This document shows, piece after piece, positions 1 through 9,585 of a stretch of 64,000 nucleotides of DNA (position 1 is its first letter; every line of letters starts with the position of its first letter). The notes under the pieces were generated by a model. It was not told the origin of the DNA. It made no database searches and saw only the letters and a list, made by a program, of their open reading frames with translations. The DNA is taken from NCBI RefSeq assembly GCF_032884065.1, contig NC_088864.1:19547999-19611998 (forward strand). Reading direction: 5' to 3'. This DNA comes from Artemia franciscana. Taxonomy: Eukaryota; Arthropoda; Branchiopoda; Anostraca; Artemiidae. Position numbers and translations under genes: made by a program.

Positions 1-138
1 AAATCAGCTGGGTTGATGGCTTAGGGTATTCCCCCCAGTATCACAAGGGTCATGGTATGAATTCTGCTTTCCTCACTTACCTAGCAGAAAAAATCCGTTT
101 AATCACCAACAAGGTTCAGAGATGGACAACTACCCTCG

Positions 139-232
139 CTACTTGATCTAGCAATCACAGACGACCCAGATCAAATTCTACGTATCGATCATTTACCACC
201 AATTGGTGCAAGTGATCATTTATGTCTCTTAA
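139..232 (+). pseudogene. LINE endonuclease domain, C-terminal end
   Basis: Read from 139 in frame 1, this gives LLDLAITDDPDQI followed by GASDHLCLL. The S-D-H triplet is the conserved end of the exonuclease-endonuclease-phosphatase fold that nicks target DNA in LINE proteins. The next open stretch, from 222, is in another frame, so a frameshift lies near 225. The upstream part of the domain is absent or too degraded to read. Confidence 0.6.
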
Positions 233-608
233 GAACTCTCCAACTGTCACCACCCTCTTCCAACCATATTTCAGGAGATATATCAATTACAAGAAAATCC
301 GCAAGGAACTAAGGAGAATGCAAAATGGCGACTGGGAAGCACTGTTTGAGCACAAGTCAAGCAATGACAGCTGGAATCACTTCAAGAAAATAATGCTAAA
401 GCACAAGGTGACATGTACCACTGTCTCATATATCAAGAGGCCATGCACCCTACCTTACTTGACAAGGTCCATAGAACAGGAAATGAACAGAAAGAACAGA
501 TACTGGGCAAAAAAAAGGCAAGCCAGTTCTCGAGAACAATATGATAAATTCAAAAAAGCAAGGAATAGACTGAGAAAGATTACACAATACTCTATAAAAA
601 AAACATGA
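222..608 (+). pseudogene. LINE ORF2 linker between endonuclease and reverse transcriptase
   Basis: A 128-residue open stretch, rich in Lys and Arg, matching the linker of CR1-like ORF2 proteins. It contains the usual run of basic residues (around ARNRLRK) before the K-x-F-W motif. That motif follows at about 645-660 (KKFWNYVSS) in the frame of the next segment, so a second frameshift lies near 600. The first ATG is not a real start, because the protein continues upstream in another frame. Confidence 0.6.
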
Positions 609-1716
609 AGATATCATTGCTACAGAAACTAAAACTAATCCAAAGAAGTTCTGGAATTATGTATCATCAGCAAAGCCAAGACGACATTCCATTCCCTACC
701 TAACAATGCCATGTGGCAAAATCACCGATCATACAGAGATAGCAGAAACCTTAAACAAACAATATTCCTTAGTGTACACAGTGGAAAACTCTAGAAACAT
801 CCCAGATACCTGGGAATATCCTGTCATTGTAACAATGCCAATGGTTGTCATTTTTGAGTCAGATGTCCAAAAACAACTGAAAAAGCTTGACGCATTAAAG
901 TCGAAAGGAAATACACCCAAGACTACTGAACTAATATCCTCACCTTTAGCAAAAATCTTCAAGAAATCACTAAAGGAAAAAGCTGTCCCCTCTGACTGGA
1001 AAAAAGCTACTGTTATACCATTACACAAGAAAGGCTCTAAAGACAAAGCTGAAAAGCTGGAAAAAGGGACACCCGTGGACATGATTTTGTTGGATCAAGC
1101 AAAAGCATTCGACAAAGTCGCACACCTAAGGCTGAAAAGAAAGCTTCAAGCTTGTCGCATCCACTTGGACATCATTGAATGGATTGTAGACTTCCTGGGA
1201 GAACAAACCCAAAGAGTTGCTGTTATTAATGATAAAGGAGTACGTGTACTATCATCACCTATACCTGTTCTTAGCAGAGTTCCCCAAGGAACTGTGCTTG
1301 GGCCATCACTTTTCAACATATATATCAATGATGCTCCTGAAATACTCCAAAACCTTCTCACACTCTATGCAGATGATTCTAAGCTCATTGCGGTAGCATC
1401 ATCTTGGGTGGAGGCTGCCTCAATCCAAGCCAATCTTGACAAGCTGGATGACTGGGGTAGACAATGGGTACTTGAATTTAATTCAAGTAAATGTAAAGTT
1501 TTACATTTGGGCAATAAAAATCAAAAACACATTTACACCATGCAAAACCAAATAACTGGTCAAAGAGAACCCCTAGTTGCAGTTACAGAGGAAAGAGACT
1601 TGGGTGTCATAGTTGACTGCCAGTTAAAGTTTCCAAGTCATACTGAAAAGATTGTAGCTAGTGCGAACCGCGCTTTAGGGACAATTAAACGAACATTCAC
1701 GACTAGATCTCCATGA
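598..1716 (+). pseudogene. LINE reverse transcriptase domain with an internal deletion
   Basis: The frame is open from about 598 and contains an ATG at 706. Motif A reads VDMILLDQAKAFDKV, the conserved turn PQGTVLGPSLFNIYIND follows, and the catalytic box is LYADDSKL, so the active-site aspartates are kept. Between HKKGSKDKA and LEKGTPVD the fingers region, including the normally invariant NYRPISL-like motif, is missing. This indicates an in-frame internal deletion of some tens of codons. The protein passes into another frame at about 1713. Confidence 0.85.
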
Positions 1717-2219
1717 ACAATAATAAGCTATACAAGAGTCTTGTCAGACCAAGGCTAGAAATTGGCATGTCAATTGCATCTCCCTTCTACAAAGTGGACA
1801 AGGACATGATAGAGAAAGTACAGAGGAGAGCAACAAAGATAGTAGACGGGTGCCAACATCTTCCTTACCCAATGAGACTGCAAACTCTCAACTTATGCAG
1901 TATGACTTACCAAAGAAAAATGGGTGACATGATTAACACTTACAAATTGATTCACAACAATCCAATTCATGGTCTCTTCTTCATCGATTCATCACAGTGG
2001 ACAAGGGGTCATTCTAAGAAGTTCATAAAGGTCAACACTCAGAGGAGGGAACGCCATTACTTCCTAACCAACCAGGTAGTAGACCAGTGGAACTCCCTAA
2101 GCAATCATACTGCATCCAGTCAGACCGTCAAAGAATTCAAAGTCTCACTTGACAAGGAGTGGAGCAATAAGGAATGGAGGCTGGAATGGGACACCTTGGA
2201 GTTCCAGACCAGAACATAA
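1713..2219 (+). pseudogene. LINE ORF2 C-terminal domain
   Basis: A 168-residue open stretch that continues the reverse transcriptase after a one-base frame change. It contains LYKSLVRPRLE, VQRRATKIV and TYQRKMGDMI and ends LDKEWSNKEW, the normal C-terminal layout of CR1/L2 proteins. The same blocks recur in the LINE at 63000-63395 and, more decayed, at 12540-12790. The stop at 2217-2219 is followed by about 130 bases of 3' UTR. Confidence 0.8.
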
Positions 2220-2574
2220 GCCCTAGTCAATAAAACCAACTCAATATTCAAAACAATTCTGAATCAATCCACATGGCAATTTTTGAAGAAATGCTGAGCA
2301 ATGCTACAGGATGGAAAATCCTTCAATTGGTCCAAGTTGCAATTTAAGGTAAATTACACTGATGACTTTAACAAAACTTCCAATTTTGACTTTTCTTGAT
2401 TTTGTAGACAATTACTTCCAACAACTGAAAAAATCCTTTTCAAAACTTTGCAAACAATGACTAAGACCAATATCATAAGGGTTTTTCAACCAAAATTGGC
2501 TATGACTGGTTATTGGTCAAACCTGATTGATTCTTACAAATATGTCTCCAATTTTCTAGACCAGAGGTTCCCAA

Positions 2575-2990
2575 TGACATCATACAACTGGATTTGACAA
2601 AGTCTGCCATAAAAGACTTCAAATCAAGCCCCAGGCTATTGGGGTGAATGAGGATGTGGTTGAGTGGGTGATACAATTCCTAACAGATGGTTTAAATATT
2701 TGGCATGGATGGAAGGACATTATTCTTCAAGGTGACCTCTGTTGGAAGTGGTGTGCCCTGGGGCACTGTATTGGGTCTGACTCTATTTAGAATCACTATG
2801 CCTCTATGCTGATGACTTAAAACTTTTTGGTTGTGCTGACATATTGGAAAATACTGATTAAAACAACCCAGTTATCCCAGTAATCCAGTTAAAACAATTG
2901 GACCTTAATGCATTCACTCACTTGACTAATATTTGGAAGCTTGAATTTAATGCAATAAAATGCAATGCTCTCCACCGGTGACATACAGCC
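2575..2990 (+). pseudogene. Second LINE reverse transcriptase fragment, heavily decayed
   Basis: Fragments of a reverse transcriptase can be read in several frames. They include FDKVCHKRLQIK, VVEWVIQFLTDG, a broken P-x-G-T-V-L-G block near 2755-2780 and an Asp-Asp box near 2810-2830 (LMT/DDLKLFG, depending on frame). The fragment follows the 3' end of the first LINE by about 230 bases and is in the same orientation. It is too broken to give one protein. The 350 bases after it, up to the TA repeat, hold nothing I recognise. Confidence 0.6.
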
Positions 2991-3374
2991 CTATAATTTC
3001 CCCAATAAAATCCAAGGTTTTGAAATTTGTTATTTTTGCAATCTGATTTTGAAATAGTGAAAAACATTCTTTCTTGAAGTATTAATTACATTAGCCAATA
3101 GGTATGATAAAAAAACTAGCCTTTCAGAATCAACTAACTTTTTGTGATTTAAGTTGTGACTTGCATAGACTTAAATGGACTTCACGAGAAAATGACATCT
3201 TATCAAGATGAAAATACCAAAGTCATGACCTAAAGCAAATGTTAATTGCATAAATTTGAATATATGTCTTGTCAATTCCATAAGAGGACAACATCTTATC
3301 AAGATGAAAATAACTGTGATATCACAGAGTTGTGAAATTCTTATTTAGTGGGAGGTCAAACAACACAAAAGGCA

Positions 3375-3376
<2 letters not shown>

Positions 3377-3435
<59 letters not shown>
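3377..3435. repeat. (TA)n microsatellite at a Helitron insertion point
   Basis: About 59 bases of pure alternating A and T. It directly abuts the CTAG terminus at 3436. Helitrons insert between A and T without a target duplication, so a TA tract is an ideal landing site. The same arrangement is seen at 5461-5479, 6844-6906 and 11955-11972. Confidence 0.9.
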
Positions 3436-3436
<1 letters not shown>

Positions 3437-3441
3437 TAGCT

Positions 3442-3470
3442 GTTGGGGTGGCGCTTCGCGCCACCCCAAC
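3442..3470 (-). other. Helitron 3' terminal hairpin
   Basis: A perfect 13-bp stem, GTTGGGGTGGCGC paired with GCGCCACCCCAAC around a 3-base loop (TTC on plus, GAA on minus). The terminal CTAG lies a few bases outside it. Such a hairpin marks the 3' end of Helitrons and is thought to stop rolling-circle transfer. A second GC-rich hairpin with the same loop lies at 3482-3500. The same pair recurs at 5480-5560 and, on the other strand, at 11890-11954. Confidence 0.8.
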
Positions 3471-3609
3471 ACCTAGTTGGTGGGGGCGCTTCGCGCCCCC
3501 CCCCAAGCCCCCCCGCGCGCGTAAGTCGTTACGCGCCATAATAGTTACGCGCCATTGTAGTTGTGTCCCTATGTCCCACCTGTGAATATAGATAGATATA
3601 TATATATGG

Positions 3610-3810
3610 TTTTAACTACGTAAAACTTGCGAATATACAACATTCTTTGCTGTCCCATTGTCTTTGCATATAAATAGATTGTCAGGTTTACCGACTCTTG
3701 AACATGCAACATATAATGGTCCATGGGAAAACAATCTGTATTCAGATCTATACCTCATGATTCTAATGATTGCCCTTGAGCTTTGTTGATGGTGATTGCT
3801 AATCGACCAT
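3610..3810 (-). pseudogene. Helitron helicase C-terminal remnant
   Basis: On the minus strand this reads ITINKAQGQSLES and then a stop, followed by GIDLNTDCF-like, CSRVGKPDNLFI-like and FYVV-like pieces in shifted frames. These are the last motifs of the Pif1-type helicase that Helitrons carry, seen in better form at 10200-10405. The stop directly after QSLE(S) is shared by the copies at 7000-7100, 11640, 39920 and 46100, so it was present in a common non-autonomous ancestor. Confidence 0.75.
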
Positions 3811-3960
3811 TCCCTGTCCCGGTGTCCCGGTCGTCATTTACATCCCCCTGTTTCCCCCGGTGTCCCCGTTGTAGTTGTGTCCCTGTGTCCCGGTCGTCAT
3901 TTATATTCCCTGTGTCCCGGTCGTCATTTGTATCCCGGTGTCCCGGTCTGTATATACATT
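3810..3960 (-). repeat. GGGACAC-type minisatellite inside Helitron unit 1
   Basis: Imperfect units of about 20-30 bases built from GTCCCGGTCGTCATTTATA and CCCCCTGTTTCCCCCGGTG-like blocks on the plus strand. It starts immediately beside the helicase INKAQGQSLE motif, as it does in every other copy here. Further short pieces recur inside the T-rich block at about 4085-4230 and 4650-4790. Confidence 0.85.
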
Positions 3961-3962
3961 CG

Positions 3963-5196
3963 TTTTTTAGTTTTGTTTTTCTCCTTTATTTTTTTCCTTT
4001 TTTTTTCTTTTTTAGCTTATTTAGATTTTTAGATTTTTTAGTTTTTTTATTAGTTTTTAGTTTTTTTTTCTTTTTAGTTTTTTTGTCCCGGTCGTCATTT
4101 ATATCCCCCTGTTTCCCCCGGTGTCCCCGTTGTAGTTGTGACCCTGTGTCCCGGTCGTCATTTATATTCCCAGATAGTTTTTTTTTTTTACTTATGTCCT
4201 GGTCGTCATTTATACTCCCTGTGTCCCGGTGCTTTGTTGATTGCTAATCGAACATTCCTTTTGTCCTGGTCGCTTTCTCTTTGAGTGTCGTCATTTATTA
4301 GTTTTTTCCTTTTTTCTTTTTAGTTTTTTATTGGTTTTTACCTTTATTTTAGCTTATTTTTCAGTTTTTTCCTTTTTTTTAGTTTTTTTTTTTTTTTTAT
4401 TTTTTTTAGTTTTTTTCCTTTTTTTAGTTTTTTTAGTTTTTTTTAGTTTTTTAGCTTTTTTACTTTTTTTATTAGTTTTTAGTTTTTTTTTGTAGTTTTT
4501 GCCTTTTTTTAGTTTTTTCAGTTTTTTTTTTAGTTTTTTATTGGTTTTTACCTTTATAGTTTTTTTAGTTTTTTAGCTTTTTTATTTTTTTTATTAGTTT
4601 TTAGTTTTTTTGTAGTTTTTGCCTTTTTTTAGTTTTTTCAGTTTTGACGTCAAGTCATTTATATCCCCCTGTTTCCCCCGTTGTCCCCGTTGTAGTTGTG
4701 TCCCTGTGTCCCGGTCGTCATTTATATTCCCAGATAGTTTTTTTTTTTACTTATGTCCTGGTCGTCATTTATACTCCCTGTGTCCCGGTGCTTTGTTGAT
4801 TGCTAATCGAACATTCCTTTTGTCCTGGTCGCTTTCTCTTTGAGTGTCGTCATTTATTAGTTTTTTCCTTTTTTCTTTTTAGTTTTTTATTGGTTTTTAC
4901 CTTTATTTTAGCTTATTTTTCAGTTTTTTCCTTTTTTTTAGTTTTTTTTTATTTTTTATTTTTTTTAGTTTTTTACCTTTTTTTAGTTTTTTTAGTTTTT
5001 TTAGTTTTTTAGCTTTTTTACTTTTTTTATTAGTTTTTAGTTTTTTTTTGTAGTTTTTGCCTTTTTTTAGTTTTTTCAGTTTTTTTTTAGTTTTTTATTG
5101 GTTTTTACCTTTATAGTTTTTTTAGTTTTTTAGCTTTTTTATTTTTTTTATTAGTTTTTAGTTTTTTTGTAGTTTTTGCCTTTTTTTAGTTTTTTC
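3963..5196. repeat. T-rich TTTTTTAG-like tandem block, unit 1
   Basis: More than 1.2 kb in which the plus strand is nearly all T broken by AG, CC or GC, in units such as TTTTTTAG and GTTTTTTATTGG. It is strongly strand-asymmetric, and the minus strand is A-rich. Longer units are repeated within it: a block starting GTCCTGGTCGCTTTCTC occurs at about 4264 and 4822, and a fossil helicase piece (GATTGCTAATCGAACATTCC) at about 4232 and 4799. Open frames here encode only Phe/Leu-rich low-complexity sequence and are not genes. Confidence 0.9.
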
Positions 5197-5301
5197 AGTT
5201 TTGACGTCACCTGATCCAGTTTTTTCAGGTGACGTCACCTGACACATCCATCCACACATCCACAGACAGACAGACAACTTATTTTTATATATATAGATAT
5301 A

Positions 5302-5460
5302 CTAGCTGTTGGGGTGGCGCGAAGCCCAACACCTAGTTGGTGGGGGCGCTTCGCGCCCCCCCCCCCCCCCCAAGCCCCCCCGCGCGCGTAAGTCGTTACG
5401 CGCCATAATAGTTACGCGCCATTGTAGTTGTGTCCCTATGTCCCACCTGTGAATATAGAT
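5302..5460 (-). mobile_element. Helitron 3' end fragment with a damaged hairpin (unit 2)
   Basis: A second CTAG terminus at 5302, only 5 bases from the 5' end of unit 1, begins a 160-base piece of the same family. Its terminal hairpin is shortened (GTTGGGGTGGCGCGAAGCCCAAC), while the inner GC-rich hairpin is intact. After the subterminal stretch with GTTACGCGCC and CCACCTGTGAATATAG it breaks off in TA repeat, into which unit 3 is inserted at 5480. Confidence 0.7.
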
Positions 5461-5479
5461 AGATATATATATATATATA

Positions 5480-6840
5480 CTAGCTGTTGGGGTGGCGCTT
5501 CGCGCCACCCCAACACCTAGTTGGTGGGGGCGCTTCGCGCCCCCCCCAAGCCCCCCCGCGCGCGTAAGTCGTTACGCGCCATAATAGTTACGCGCCATTG
5601 TAGTTGTGTCCCTATGTCCCACCTGTGAATATAGATATATATATATATATATGGTTTTAACTACGTAAAACTTGCGAATATACAACATTCTTTGCTGTCC
5701 CATTGTCTTTGCATATAAATAGATTGTCAGGTTATCCCCCTGTTTCCCCCGGTGTCCCCGTTGTAGTTGTGTCCCTGTGTCCCGGTCGTCATTTATATCC
5801 CCCTGTTTCCCCCGGTGTCCCCGTTGTAGTTGTGTCCCTGTGTCCCGGTCGTTATTTATATTCCCTGTGTCCCGGTCGTCATTTGTATCCCGGTGTACCG
5901 GTCTGTATATACATTCGTTTTTTAGTTTTGTTTTTCTCCTTTATTTTTTTCCTTTTTTTTTCTTTTTTAGTTTATTTAGATTTTTAGATTTTTTAGTTTT
6001 TTTATTAGTTTTTAGTTTTTTTTTCTTTTTAGTTTTTTTGTAGTTTTTACCTTCTTTTTAGTTTTGTTAATTTTTTTTTTTACTTGTGTCCTGGTCGTCA
6101 TTTATACTCCCTGTGTCCCGGTGCTTTGTTGATTGCTAATCGAACATTCCTTTTGTCCTGGTCGCTTTCTCTTTGAGTGTCGTCATTTATTTTTTTCTTT
6201 TTTAGTTCTTTTAGTTTTTACCTTTTTTAGTTTTTTTTTAGTTTTTAGTTTTTTTAGTTTTTTACCTTTTTTTAGTTTTTTTAGTTTTTTAGCTTTTTTA
6301 TTTTTTTTATTAGTTTTTAGTTTTTTTGTAGTTTTTGCCTTTTTTTTTAGTTTTTTGTCCTGGTCGCTTTCTCTTTGAGTGTCGTCATTTATTAGTTTTT
6401 TCCTTTTTTTTTTTAGTTTTTTATTGGTTTTTACCTTTATTTTAGCTTATTTTTCAGTTTTTTTCCTTTTTTTTAGTTTTTTTTTATTTTTTATTTTTTT
6501 TAGTTTTTTACCTTTTTTTAGTTTTTTTAGTTTTTTTAGTTTTTTAGCTTTTTTACTTTTTTTATTAGTTTTTAGTTTTTTTTTTGTAGTTTTTGCCTTT
6601 TTTTAGTTTTTTCAGTTTTTTTTTTAGTTTTTTATTGGTTTTTACCTTTATAGTTTTTTTAGTTTTTTAGCTTTTTTATTTTTTTTATTAGTTTTTAGTT
6701 TTTTTTGTAGTTTTTGCCTTTTTTTAGTTTTTTCAGTTTTGACGTCACCTAATCCAGTTTTTTCAGGTGACGTCACCTGACACATCCATCCACACATCCA
6801 TCCACACATCCATCCACAGACAACTTATTTTTATATATAT

Positions 6841-6843
<3 letters not shown>
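5480..6843 (-). mobile_element. Helitron, minus strand, complete ends (unit 3)
   Basis: The 3' end on the minus strand is CTAG at 5480 with the intact 13-bp hairpin. The 5' end is TC at 6843, followed by TATATATATAAAAAT and then GTCTGTGGATGGATG. Inside are a short piece of helicase tail (5655-5735), the minisatellite (5736-5920) and a T-rich block (5923-6740). The helicase tail is shorter than in units 1 and 4, because the sequence jumps from GATTGTCAGGTT directly into the minisatellite. Confidence 0.75.
5923..6740. repeat. T-rich TTTTTTAG-like tandem block, unit 3
   Basis: The same low-complexity family as at 3963-5196, about 0.8 kb. The GTCCTGGTCGCTTTCTC block appears twice (about 6153 and 6358), showing a local tandem duplication of a higher-order unit. 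It ends in TTTTGACGTCACCTAATCC, the 5' subterminal palindrome region of the Helitron. Confidence 0.9.

Positions 6844-6906
<63 letters not shown>
6844..6906. repeat. (TA)n microsatellite
   Basis: About 60 bases of alternating TA with one TT interruption, between the 5' end of Helitron unit 3 and the helicase-tail end of unit 4. Confidence 0.9.
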
Positions 6907-6909
<3 letters not shown>

Positions 6910-8745
6910 TTTTAACTACGTAAAACTTGCGAATATACAACATTCTTTGCTGTCCCATTGTCTTTGCATATAAATAGATTGTCAGGTTTACCGACTCTTG
7001 AACATGCAACATATAATGGTCCATGGGAAAACAATCTGTATTCAGATCTATACCTCATGATTCTAATGATTGCCCTTGAGCTTTGTTGATGGTGATTGCT
7101 AATCGACCATTCCCTGTCCCGGTGTCGCGGTCGTCATTTATATCCCCCTGTTTCCCCCGGTGTCCCCGTTGTAGTTGTGTCCCTGTGTCCCGGTCGTCAT
7201 TTATATTCCCTGTGTCCCGGTCGTCATTTGTATCCCGGTGTCCCGGTCTGTATATACATTCGTTTTTTAGTTTTGTTTTTCTCCTTTATTTTTTTCCTTT
7301 TTTTTTCTTTTTTAGTTTATTTAGATTTTTAGATTTTTTAGTTTTTTTATTAGTTTTTAGTTTTTTTTTTCTTTTTAGTTTTTTTGTAGTTTTTACCTTC
7401 TTTTTAGTTTTGTTAGTTTTTTTTTTTACTTATGTCCTGGTCGTCATTTATACTCCCTGTGTCCCGGTGCTTTGTTGATTGCTAATCGAACATTCCTTTT
7501 GTCCTGGTCGCTTTCTCTTTGAGTGTCATTTATTTTTTTCTTTTTTAGTTCTTTTAGTTTTTACCTTTTTTAGTTTTTTTTAGTTTTTTAGATGAAAATT
7601 TTTTTTAGTTTTTTCCTTTTTTTCTTTTTAGTTTTTTATTGGTTTTTACCTTTATTTTAGCTTATTTTTCAGTTTTTTCCTTTTTTTTAGTTTTTTTTTT
7701 ATTTTTTTTAGTTTTTTACCTTTTTTTAGTTTTTTTAGTTTTTTTAGTTTTTTAGCTTTTTTACTTTTTTTATTAGTTTTTAGTTTTTTTTTTGTAGTTT
7801 TTGCCTTTTTTTAGTTTTTTCAGTTTTTTTTTTTAGTTTTTTTAGTTTTTTAGCTTTTTTATTTTTTTTATTAGTTTTTAGTTTTTTTTGTAGTTTTTGC
7901 CTTTTTTTAGTTTTTTAGCTTTTTTATTAGTTTTTAGTTTTTTTTGTAGTTTTTGCCTTTTTTTAGTTTTTTCTTTTTAGTTTTTACCTTCTTTTTAGTT
8001 TTGTTAGTTTTTTTTTTTTTACTTATGTCCTGGTCGTCATTTATACTCCCTGTGTCCCGGTGCTTTGTTGATTGCTAATCGAACATTCCTTTTGTCCTGG
8101 TCGCTTTCTCTTTGAGTGTCGTCATTTATTTTTTTCTTTTTTAGTTCTTTTAGTTTTTACCTTTTTTAGTTTTTTAGATGAAAATTTTTTTTAGTTTTTT
8201 CCTTTTTTTCTTTTTAGTTTTTTATTGGTTTTTACCTTTATTTTAGCTTATTTTTCAGTTTTTTCCTTTTTTTTAGTTTTTTTTATTTTTTATTTTTTTT
8301 AGTTTTTTACCTTTTTTAGTTTTTTTAGTCTTTTTAGTTTTTTAGCTTTTTTACTTTTTTTATTAGTTTTTAGTTTTTTTTTGTAGTTTTTGCCGTTTTT
8401 TAGTTTTTTCAGTTTTTTTTTAGTTTTTTATTGGTTTTTACCTTTATTTTAGCTTATTTTTCAGTTTTTTCCTTTTTTTTAGTTTTTTTAGTTTTTTACC
8501 TTTTTTTAGTTTTTTTAGTTTTTTAGCTTTTTTATTTTTTTTATTAGTTTTTAGTTTTTTTTGTAGTTTTTGCCTTTTTTTAGTTTTTTTAGTTTTTTAG
8601 CTTTTTTATTAGTTTTTAGTTTTTTTTGTAGTTTTTGCCTTTTTTTAGTTTTTTTAGTTTTTTAGCTTTTTTATTTTTTTTATTAGTTTTTAGTTTTTTT
8701 TTGTAGTTTTTGCCTTTTTTTAGTTTTTTCAGTTTTCAGTTTTGT
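6907..8745 (-). mobile_element. Helitron, minus strand, lacking both termini (unit 4)
   Basis: Starts with the helicase tail (6907-7110, same broken motifs as unit 1), then the minisatellite (7110-7260) and a T-rich block (7263-8738). The CTAG hairpin end is missing and TA repeat abuts the helicase tail. The other end stops in GTCACCTGATCCAGTT and joins a plus-strand Helitron fragment. Unit 4 is nearly identical to unit 1 in its first 400 bases, so the two are recent relatives. Confidence 0.65.
7263..8738. repeat. T-rich TTTTTTAG-like tandem block, unit 4
   Basis: The longest of the three blocks, about 1.5 kb. Sub-blocks such as GTTTTTTATTGGTTTTTACC occur several times and the GTCCTGGTCGCTTTCTC block occurs near 7501 and 8096. 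The last 250 bases are short repeats of TTTTTAGCTTTTTTATTAG. No gene is seen. Confidence 0.9.
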
Positions 8746-8963
8746 CACCTGATCCAGTTAAAACCGCGCAGTTAGATGAAGATCCACCTGGACAGCGAGA
8801 GTCAAAACATATTAAAACTGAAAATGATAGCGATGATGATTGGGTTTGGGATTTTGACTTGGAAAAGGTCATCAATGACTACCAGATTTTAGTTAAAAAA
8901 AAAAGGTTCGGCGATATGTATTTCATAGTGAAGCTGAAAAATAAAGAAGAAAAAGAAAACTGA
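8742..8963 (+). pseudogene. Helitron Rep/helicase N-terminal region, truncated copy
   Basis: A 73-residue open stretch whose residues after about position 8 match the acidic part of the product at 10973-11359 (TAQLDEDPPGQ, KTENDSDDDWVWDFDL). The first residues come from the junction with unit 4 and are not native. It reads on past the point where the other copy stops, to a Lys/Glu-rich tail. It is a truncated piece of the N-terminal region of a Helitron protein, not a gene in its own right. Confidence 0.55.
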
Positions 8964-9255
8964 AAAAAGAAAAAAGAGAAATTACAGACTGGGATACCGG
9001 GACACAAATGACGACCGGGACACAGGGAATATAAATGACGACCAGGACACAGGTATTTAAGAATATCGTTCAAAGACAAATTTTTAATTGTAAGAAGACC
9101 GTTGAAAGAGAAATTTCTAATTGTAAAATGACTGAAAAACCTACAATGGCAACGGTACCACCATCGAAGTAGATAACCAGTGGGTTTACGGCCAACCTAC
9201 CATCTTCAAAGATACCACGATAGGAAGACTCTACACCGTTCACCCCAATCAACAT

Positions 9256-9492
9256 GACATGTGTAGAATTGGATCGTGAACAAAGTTACAGTACGAGTGA
9301 TCTATTGTCGTATGTACAAAATAACATTTACAAGTTAACGTCGGAACAAAAAGACATTTATGATACGATAGACTCAATTTCAGGACGTATACAACTACCT
9401 GCTGATTTCTGTAGTTTAGTGACGTCCAAAAATGAATTGATTGAAAAAGTATTTCCGAATATTCTAAAAAATTATAAAAATAATAAATGGCT
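9256..9492 (+). repeat. Direct repeat in the helicase, copy 1
   Basis: These 237 bases recur at 9586-9822 with almost no differences; the one clear change creates the stop in copy 2. The 93-base spacer encodes the stretch that should precede the block in an intact helicase, so copy 1 is the misplaced one. Confidence 0.9.
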
Positions 9493-9585
9493 TTTAGTTA
9501 TTATAGAAGATTTGTGCGTACGTATGGCAAACAAACCTCTTCAGGATTTGGGAATGCCTTCACCTAACCGTATCGCTGCTGTTTC

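Larger units (their letters stand above)
1..2348 (+). mobile_element. CR1/L2-type LINE, 5'-truncated and frameshifted
   Basis: A non-LTR retrotransposon copy that starts outside the window. In order it holds the end of an endonuclease domain (about 139-232), the linker, a reverse transcriptase, the C-terminal domain and a short 3' UTR. The parts lie in different frames, so this copy cannot make a working protein. Its last 45 bases or so, ending near 2348 in GCAATTTAAG, resemble the end of the LINE at 61490-63510, so both belong to one family. The family call rests on the reverse transcriptase motifs and on the C-terminal region ending in LDKEW, which I associate with the CR1/L2/Jockey group. 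Confidence 0.85.
3436..5297 (-). mobile_element. Helitron, minus strand, complete ends (unit 1)
   Basis: Read on the minus strand, the element starts TCTATATATATAAAAAT at 5297 and ends in CTAG at 3436. A 13-bp hairpin (3442-3470) lies just inside the 3' end. These are the terminal signs of Helitrons, rolling-circle transposons. Subterminal sequence at the 5' end has GTCTGTCTGTCTGTGGAT and a GGTGACGTCACC palindrome. The interior holds a broken helicase tail (about 3610-3810), a minisatellite (3810-3960) and a T-rich block (3963-5196). It lacks the replication initiator and most of the helicase, so it is non-autonomous. Confidence 0.75.

Noticed and set aside
3783-8640. Many Phe/Leu-rich open frames of 70-150 codons that look like membrane proteins
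   Set aside because: They come from TTT and TTA codons in the T-rich blocks and from minisatellite translation. They have no conserved domain, repeat between units and lie inside Helitrons.
3963-8738. Telomere-like repeat array
   Set aside because: Units vary in length and sequence (TTTTTTAG, TTTTTAG, TTTATTAG) and are not the arthropod TTAGG motif. They sit inside Helitron ends, not at a chromosome end.
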